Translations under genes and position numbers: made by a program | In this document: positions 57,719 through 64,000 of the stretch, piece after piece | Layout of the letters: the number at the start of each line of letters is the position of its first letter | How positions within the stretch are numbered: position 1 is the first letter of the stretch | Origin: Cryptomeria japonica | Taxonomy: Eukaryota; Streptophyta; Pinopsida; Cupressales; Cupressaceae | Assembly (NCBI RefSeq): GCF_030272615.1 | Contig: NC_081412.1 | Span: 698,034,656 to 698,098,655 of the forward strand | DNA: 64,000 nucleotides | Reading direction: 5' to 3' | The notes under the pieces: model-generated | Databases searched by the model: none | Seen by the model: the letters and a program-made list of their open reading frames with translations, nothing else | What the model was told of the DNA's origin: nothing

Positions 57719-59720
57719 TTTTAAATTACACACTTAGTCCCAATCATATTCTTGTCAGCAAGTCTGGGAACAAGTTCCCATGTATGGTTCTTCTCAATCT
57801 CATCAAGTTATTCTTTCATAACTTTCATCCATCCTTCATCCTTTTGTGCATCAGATAAAATTTAGGCTCAACTTCATATAAAAGACAAATATTTACTTGT
57901 TCACATGCCTTGGAAATTATCCTTCTAGCTTGTACTCCTTCACTCTTGTCACCAATAATCTAATCCCAAGAGTGATTCTTCTGAACATATCTTGCAGTAG
58001 CCTTGGGGATCAATTCTATTTCCTTTTCTTCTTTTTTCCTTTTTCTTCTCCCTTTTTCTTTACACAAAAAGAAACATCAGGCCTAAAATCTTTTGTAACT
58101 AGAGTAAGTCATTGACAATATTCATCCACTCTAACATTTTCACTCTCAACTATCTTCTTGAGTCTTTTGTTGTAAAATTTTTAGGCCTTTCTTCTTATAG
58201 AATATCCTACAAGGAATCCTTCATCAACTCTTGCATCAAACTTTTCAATATTATCTTCATCTCTTTTGATATATAATTTTCTTTCAAAATCTCTAAAATA
58301 CTTGACAATATCATGTCTCTAATAGAAAAGCTCATAAGGAGTTTTAGAATGATTAACTCTCACCTTCACTCTATTAAGAATCTGTGTAGAAATATGCACA
58401 ACTTCCTTCCAATAAACATTCAGTAGTTCAACATCCTTCAACACTATTCTAGCTATCTCTTGAAGAGTTCTATATTTTCTTTTGGAAATTCTATTTTGTT
58501 GTGGTGTCCTAGGACCACAAAAATGTCTCATAAAACCATGCTCTACATAAAACCTTTCAAACTCTTTTGATGTAAATTATTCTCCTCTATCAAACCTTAA
58601 GCATTTGATCTTTCCATCCATTTGATTCTCAACCATACTCTTGAATATCTTAAATCAATATGAAGCTTCTAATTTTTCTCTTAGAAAAGTAACTCATGTC
58701 ATTCTAGAGTAATCATCAACAAGAACCATAAATTACCTTTCACCTTTAAGTGCTCTCATTCTAGTAGGTCTTCTTAGATCAATATGAACCATCTCCAAAA
58801 GGTTTTAAAGAAGAAAATAGATTGCTCTTGAATCTTTTCCTTGTCTTCTTTCCCATCTGACATTCACTATACAAAGTGTTAGCATGCTTGGTAATATTTA
58901 GAAAATCTTTTACTATTTGTGTGGAACTGATCTTCACCACGTTATCAAAATTTATGTGTCCCAACCTATTTTTTCACAACCAACTCTCACTATTTTAAGC
59001 CATCAAAAATTTATTATCTTTATCTTCCTTCAATTAATACATATTTCCATCAATTTTTGTTCCTTATATAATCAGTCTTCTAGAGTTACCTTTTCTAATC
59101 TCACAACCCTTTTCATCAAATGTAAGTCTATATCCTTTACTACACATCTGAATAACATTGAGAATATTTTTCCTCAAACCCTTTACATATAAAACATCCC
59201 TTTGTCTTGATCTTGTCATCAATGGATATTATTCCTTTGCCACAAACTTGAGAAAATTCCACACCACCAAACTTAACAGATCCACCATTCTTTTCTTCAA
59301 GGTTAATAAACTTCCTTCTATGACCAATCGTGTGGTTAGAGTAAGCACTATCAGTCACCTAAGCATTTAGTTCTTCTTTATCATGCAAAGTATACCACAC
59401 TATTAAAGATATTTCCTTGATCTCATTAGGTTGTTTGATATTGGCTTCCTCATCATCATCAACTTTCATAGCCATAAATAGAGTCTCATCACTAGAGTCA
59501 TCACTATCCTCCTCTTTAGATGAGTGGCTACTTTCTTTGGAGTAAGAACATCTTTAAGGATCATTTTATTTGTCATCTATCTCCTTGCCTTTATCATATC
59601 TTCTTCTATTGCTTTCTTCTATTTAAGGACATCTAACAAAAAAATGATCAATCCTTCCATAATGGAAATATTTTAGAGATAACTTACGTTTTTATTTACT
59701 AGTACCAGTTGTTGAGCATC
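57719..59720 (-). pseudogene. Element D, piece 1: copia gag end, protease and integrase
   Basis: Reading leftward from about 59680, a gag zinc-knuckle remnant (FHYGRIDHFFVRCP) comes first. An acidic Ser/Asp/Glu linker follows, then the protease box TDSAYSNHTIGHRRKF (near 59350) with KNGGSVKFGG. Next come the pre-integrase region (MGHINFDNV, near 58960) and the integrase core (TPQQNRISKRKYRTLQEIAR, near 58510). The end is the integrase-RT linker (VFKTN) at C's insertion site. The integrase catalytic Glu of the usual VSER(K/R)NRT box is Lys here. Many stops and shifts. The right boundary with H near 59720 is approximate. Confidence 0.85.
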
Positions 59721-62060
59721 AAATTTAAAAATGTAAAAAATACATGGTTTTATAGGGAGTTGTTGACGTGTATTTTGTACACTATCAAACATAGAATAAA
59801 ATACCTAAAGGTACCTTATCCTCTCTTGAGTAAAGCCTCTGAATGCTGAAGATATTGTGAAAAGGATCAATTAGGATGACTTCAAGGTTCTTTGTTGTAG
59901 GATCTCTATGTGTGGATAAGCTCTTTGTGGTATGATGTGATTTGCTGGAATCACAAGGGGACTTACATTTGATGATTGAACTTCTTATTTGCTTTGAATA
60001 TTGCTAGAACACAGGCTCTTACTAGCTTTGACTTGAAAAAAGGAAAAAAGATGAGGGCGAGGAAGGATCTAATCCTTACACTAAGAATGTAAGAGCAATG
60101 AATGATCTTTGATGAAATTCTAACTAAGTCTTGTTTTGACATCACAGGACCATCTCCACAAGGTCAGTACGATCTTCGAAGGAAAGCTTTATGATGTTCA
60201 AATAATCACTACAGGCATAGACACCATCAGGTTGATGCATATCAATGAAGAAGCGACAATTGAAGTTAAGCTTAAGCTGAATGATTCCAGTTGACTACAC
60301 AAGGCAAGTCTGCAATCAACAAACTGCTAGTAGTATGGATATACGAATTTCACCATCAATCAAACACATTTCTTCCACTCATCTAATAACACGAAATCAA
60401 ATACGAGAAGTATAGAGACCCTGCAAATTGTCGAATCGACCCATAAATTTCACCATTTCTTCAATGAAGTTACAAGTCTCTTACAACAACATCTTGGCAA
60501 CAATCTTTGCCTTCTCTCTCTACTCTACTCTAATTGCTATTCTAATCACTTAGCTAGCTACTCTCTACTCACTAACTCCTTTCTAACTCTCTAACTTACT
60601 CCCTATTGCCTTTACAAATGAAATGCCAAGGCTTATATAGTGCCCTCAATACAATTCGATGGCTAAGATCAATTCGAGATCAATGGCCAAGATTTTACAA
60701 TGAAAACCCTAATTAGGGTTTGTTACAACCATTACATAACATTTAATGCTTGACCAATGAAATAATTGTATCATTAGGACACATGTCCTCTCTGGAAAAT
60801 TCCACCAATGAATAGCCGAGGTAGGTACATCGAAGTTTGTGCCACCTCCCATGAGTTAGGTACATTGAATCTAGACATGTTGAGGTGGATCAATCTGACT
60901 GGAGGAGTGATGACTGGGATGCCAACTCATCTGACACCTGGTTGATATTCAATTTGGTAACATTGAGAAGATAACTTTAATTAACTCTTCTAAAACTATC
61001 TGCTTCTTCAACGAACCCTTGCTCTGACTTCTTGTGTCCTTGATTTGCAGGATGATTGATGTACCTCACCTTGGAATGCTGGACTGGAAGAGGTCGCCCT
61101 TATCCTGTGATGCTAGATCAAAGAAGTTCATCCCTATCGATGCTAGATTGGAGGAGGTCACCCTTGTCCTTGCTTGATCCTTCGAGCTTGGGAGTCACCA
61201 TCTTGATACCTACACAACATTTCACAATTAATAATATATCTTGAAGTGTAGAAACTAAACTTAAAAGGAAGATTTTTTAATTAGGAAACTTCATGATAAA
61301 TCTCGAGTTATCATATCCTAATTAACCATGCAATACTTAGACTTTTCTAAAAAATGTCTAAAAAAAATCAAACCTTGAATAAGGGTGTTAAGATGATTTT
61401 TCCATACCTCCTCTTGAGTATTAATTCTAAGAATTTTTGAAATTCGCTAGGCAAAATGTAGATCATAGCCTCCCTTGGATAAAATGCACCTCCTTTAGCT
61501 TGGAAAAGAACTCCACCTTCCACTAGCTTCTTCAAGATCTGGAAATTCGCCTTCAAATGTCTTCAAAAAATCTGGAAATTATCGTCCAAACTAGCAAGAA
61601 ATTTGCCTCTCCAATGGCCTTCAATATGAATTTTGCCCACCTTAGTCTCCATACTTGGTAGAAATTCACTCCACTCCAGCTAGATTTTGCACCTTCAATT
61701 AGCTCTCCAAACTCGCGCTTGAAAGGATGATTGAATGATTTAAATTGTGAAAAAACACCTCCAATATATAGAGCGCTCACCTTATACTTACCCATGAGGC
61801 TGACTTAGCAAATAAAAGGTGAAATAATAAATAAAACCTCAAAAGGAGTAGGCTGACTTGTCAAATAAAGGCAAAATAATGCCTTGTGCACTCAACTTTT
61901 AATTTTTAATTTCACAAAAATTAATTTTAAATGCCTTTATAATAGAAATTCGATTTTTTGAGGCCCAAAATTAATTTATTAAATGCCAATTTAATTAATT
62001 TTTTCAAATATTCCAAAGTTAGCAATTTGGCATCTAATGCGATTTGGAGCATATTAGCGC
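59721..62060 (-). repeat. Element H: LTR-like sequence (partial, boundaries uncertain)
   Basis: Copia coding ends near 59720 and a new sequence begins. TGTTGAGCAT near 59712 or TGTTGACGTG near 59761 could be the LTR start. A TATA box (CTATATAAGC on the minus strand, 60631-60640) suggests minus orientation, so the element body would extend right, out of the window. I could not find the second LTR, a polypurine tract or a coding domain. Some GATGCTAGAT words repeat near 61100-61160. Confidence 0.4.
60631..60640 (-). promoter_or_regulatory. TATA-like box in LTR-like sequence H
   Basis: CTATATAAGC on the minus strand within AT-moderate sequence. Its spacing to a start site cannot be judged. Confidence 0.4.
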
Positions 62061-62061
62061 C

Positions 62062-63912
62062 CAAATATGGTAAAAAATAATGAATGCCATTAACTTCACT
62101 ATGGTCCCTTGGAGAGGGACAGGAGCACTTTTCTCAATCTAGGCCTTGCATTCCTCATTTTCACGTTCAAAACTTTATCTAGGCATTTAAAATGGCATTT
62201 TTTATTAGAGTCTTGCATTTAATTCACTTGATCTTTAGAAGGGACATGCCTTATGACATTTTCGCCCTGGACCGTAGGTGAGGGACAGGAGCACTTTTTC
62301 ACTTTTGTTCTTATTTCTTCGTCCTTCATTTGTCGATTCTTGTCATGGAGTGAGCAATGATCTCTTTCACTTGTTCCATGCATGCTTAACTTGTTTTAGC
62401 AAGGCAAAACAAGCTCTTCCAAGATTTTCGCCCTGGTCCTCCAGTGAAGGACAGGAGTGCTTTTTGTATTTTAGCCCAAGATTGTCAAGTTTTGACGTCA
62501 AATCTTTGTTCATTATGCTTTAGAAGATCCTTCCCATCTCGCACAACCTTTCCTTAGCATAATCTCAGAGGGAAATTGCTAATTTCATAAAAATCGCCCT
62601 AGTCCTTCAGTGAGGGACAGGAGCACTTTTGAGTCTATTGCACAAATTCTTGATCACATCAACTTCAAATTACCCTCCAGGCGTAGAATATCACATTTCA
62701 CTCCTTCTTGAGTCCTGGAAACAAAAATATTATTTCAAAATGCAAGGTAAATGGGCATATTTGGAAATTTTGCCTTGGTCCCTTGGAGAGGGACAGGAGC
62801 ACTTTTGCCAATTGTCATGAAAATTTGCAACTCTTGCATCTCGATTCCACCTCGAAGCATTTTAAACATCATTTCAAACTTGCCTTGGCTTGGATTTGTC
62901 CCAATTTGGAGAGAAGAGCTAGATAATATGTTTTTCACCCTGGTCCCTTGGTGAAGGACGGGAGCACTTTTTTCAATTTCAAGCTTATCTGTCCTTTGCT
63001 AGCCTTCCAAATTATCTTCAATGGGCTAATGATGTCTTATTCCATTCATTTCAATCACAAAATTGCCTTGGCCTTGCAAGAAATTTGCACTTTTTAGAAA
63101 ATCGCTCTGGACCCTTGGAGAGGGATAGGAGCACATTTTGGAAAATCGCTCTGGACCCTTGGAGAGGGACGGGAGCACTTTTTGGAAAATCGCTTTGGTC
63201 CCTTGGAGAGGGACAGAAGCACTTTTTCATATCTTGGTGTATTTCTTTGTCTTTTAAACCTTCAATCATGTCCAAGGCATAAAACATCCTTCGTCCTTCC
63301 CATCCAAGTCAAGTTTTGCCATAAAATATCAAACAAAGAGGAGAAACTTGAAAAAGTGCCATGGTCCTTCAATGAGGGATAGGAGCACTTTTTGTCATTT
63401 GGGTTGATTTACTCCTTTGTGAACTGCTTAAATTATATTCAATGGACAAAACATGCTTCCCTTAACCTCTTCAAATCATAAAATCACTTTAATCTTGCAA
63501 AGGCAGTGCAAATTTGAAATTCAAGCTCTGGTCCTTCAGTGAGGGATAGGAGCACTTTTTGCCCTCTAAGCCAAATTGTCTCACTTTTCATCTCAAAATT
63601 CCTTTGCTAGGGAAGATTTCATCTTACTTCACTCTATGAATAAGAGTTAATGTCCAAAAAAGGTCTAAAATTGTGCACATAAAGAAAATCGCTCTGGTCC
63701 TTCAGAGAGGGACAGGAGCACTTTTTCCCTTTAACCTTCAAAATTCACCATTTTCATGCCTTCAAAATATTCAAAAGTATCAAGTCACGTCCAATTGTCA
63801 CTCCGGGAGACCCTGCACAAAACAAAATAGAAAAGTCAGTGACAAATATGCATTAAATAACATTTTCACCCTGGTCCTTCAGAGAGGGACAGGAGCGCTT
63901 TTACCTTTCTAG
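62062..63912 (+). repeat. Regular array of 13 hairpin motifs, 166-bp period
   Basis: A conserved core of about 38 bp (TCGCTCTGGTCCTTCAGTGA continuing GGGACAGGAGCACTTTT) has its GGTCC/GGACC start at 62103, 62269, 62435, 62601, 62777, 62942, 63109, 63153, 63197, 63363, 63530, 63696 and 63873. Steps are 166, 166, 166, 176, 165, 167, 44, 44, 166, 167, 166 and 177. The core folds as GTCCYT / AGGGAC, and in several units GCTCT / GGAGC pairs outside it with AAAA and TTTT at the edges. The ~128-bp spacers are not obviously alike. Nothing coding is supported. Confidence 0.85.
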
Positions 63913-64000
63913 ACAAAAACTCCATCATTTCATCATCTTTGATCAAGTCTGGATGCTCTATCATGTTCATTTCGTCCTTCACCATACCTTTGATGTTTCA

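Noticed and set aside
62062-63912. Regularly spaced repeats resembling a CRISPR array
   Set aside because: Spacers are about 128 bp and two are near zero, cores vary, no cas genes are present, and the context is a plant genome.

Overview
This window looks like intergenic nuclear DNA from a seed plant with a large, transposon-rich genome. I infer a gymnosperm, probably a conifer, but the sequence does not prove it. I find no single-copy host gene, rRNA or tRNA. Nearly all of the window is LTR retrotransposons inserted into one another, and almost all of them read on the minus strand. For several elements I could place both LTRs and matching 5-bp target-site duplications (TSDs), so the nesting can be read directly.

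Layout. (G) Positions 1-6536 hold the 5' LTR, Met-tRNA primer site, a gag-like reading frame with five zinc knuckles, and a long decayed frame of unknown function. Together they form a Ty1-copia-like, pol-less element that runs off the left edge. (A) Positions 6537-30590 are a Ty3-gypsy element of the Tat type: 799-bp LTRs, TSD GTGAC, gag, protease, reverse transcriptase, a second (archaeal-type) RNase H, integrase, and an opposite-strand plant-mobile-domain ORF. (B) Positions 12510-20352, inside A's integrase (TSD AGTTC), are a non-autonomous gypsy-like element with one intact 1148-codon gag-protease ORF and a Trp-tRNA primer site. Positions 30596-36603 hold old fragments: a plus-strand copia LTR end, then a plus-strand gypsy gag-protease remnant (F). 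(D) A decayed minus-strand Ty1-copia pol lies in three pieces (36604-37284, 43922-44215, 57719-59720). It is split by an unclassified 6.6-kb insertion (E, 37285-43921, TSD CCATG) and by a second Tat element (C, 44216-57713, TSD GTTTG). (H) From about 59.7 kb to the right edge lies a further LTR-like sequence and a regular array of hairpin motifs.

How the parts work together. A and C have the standard gag-PR-RT-RH-INT order and would once have supplied their own mobility. Both are broken now: C by many stops, A by a few stops, a gag frameshift, the B insertion, and loss of the integrase catalytic Glu. B and G lack reverse transcriptase and integrase and would need proteins from other elements.

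The most unusual signal is in the untranslated parts. A carries about 33 copies of a 20-bp-period motif. It has the same sense in the leader of the genomic RNA and upstream of the antisense ORF. C has 21-22-bp-period arrays at the matching leader positions with a different core. A also has a set of stem-loops whose arms change together, B repeats GC-rich hairpins, and H has 13 hairpin cores, nine of whose spacings are 165-167 bp.
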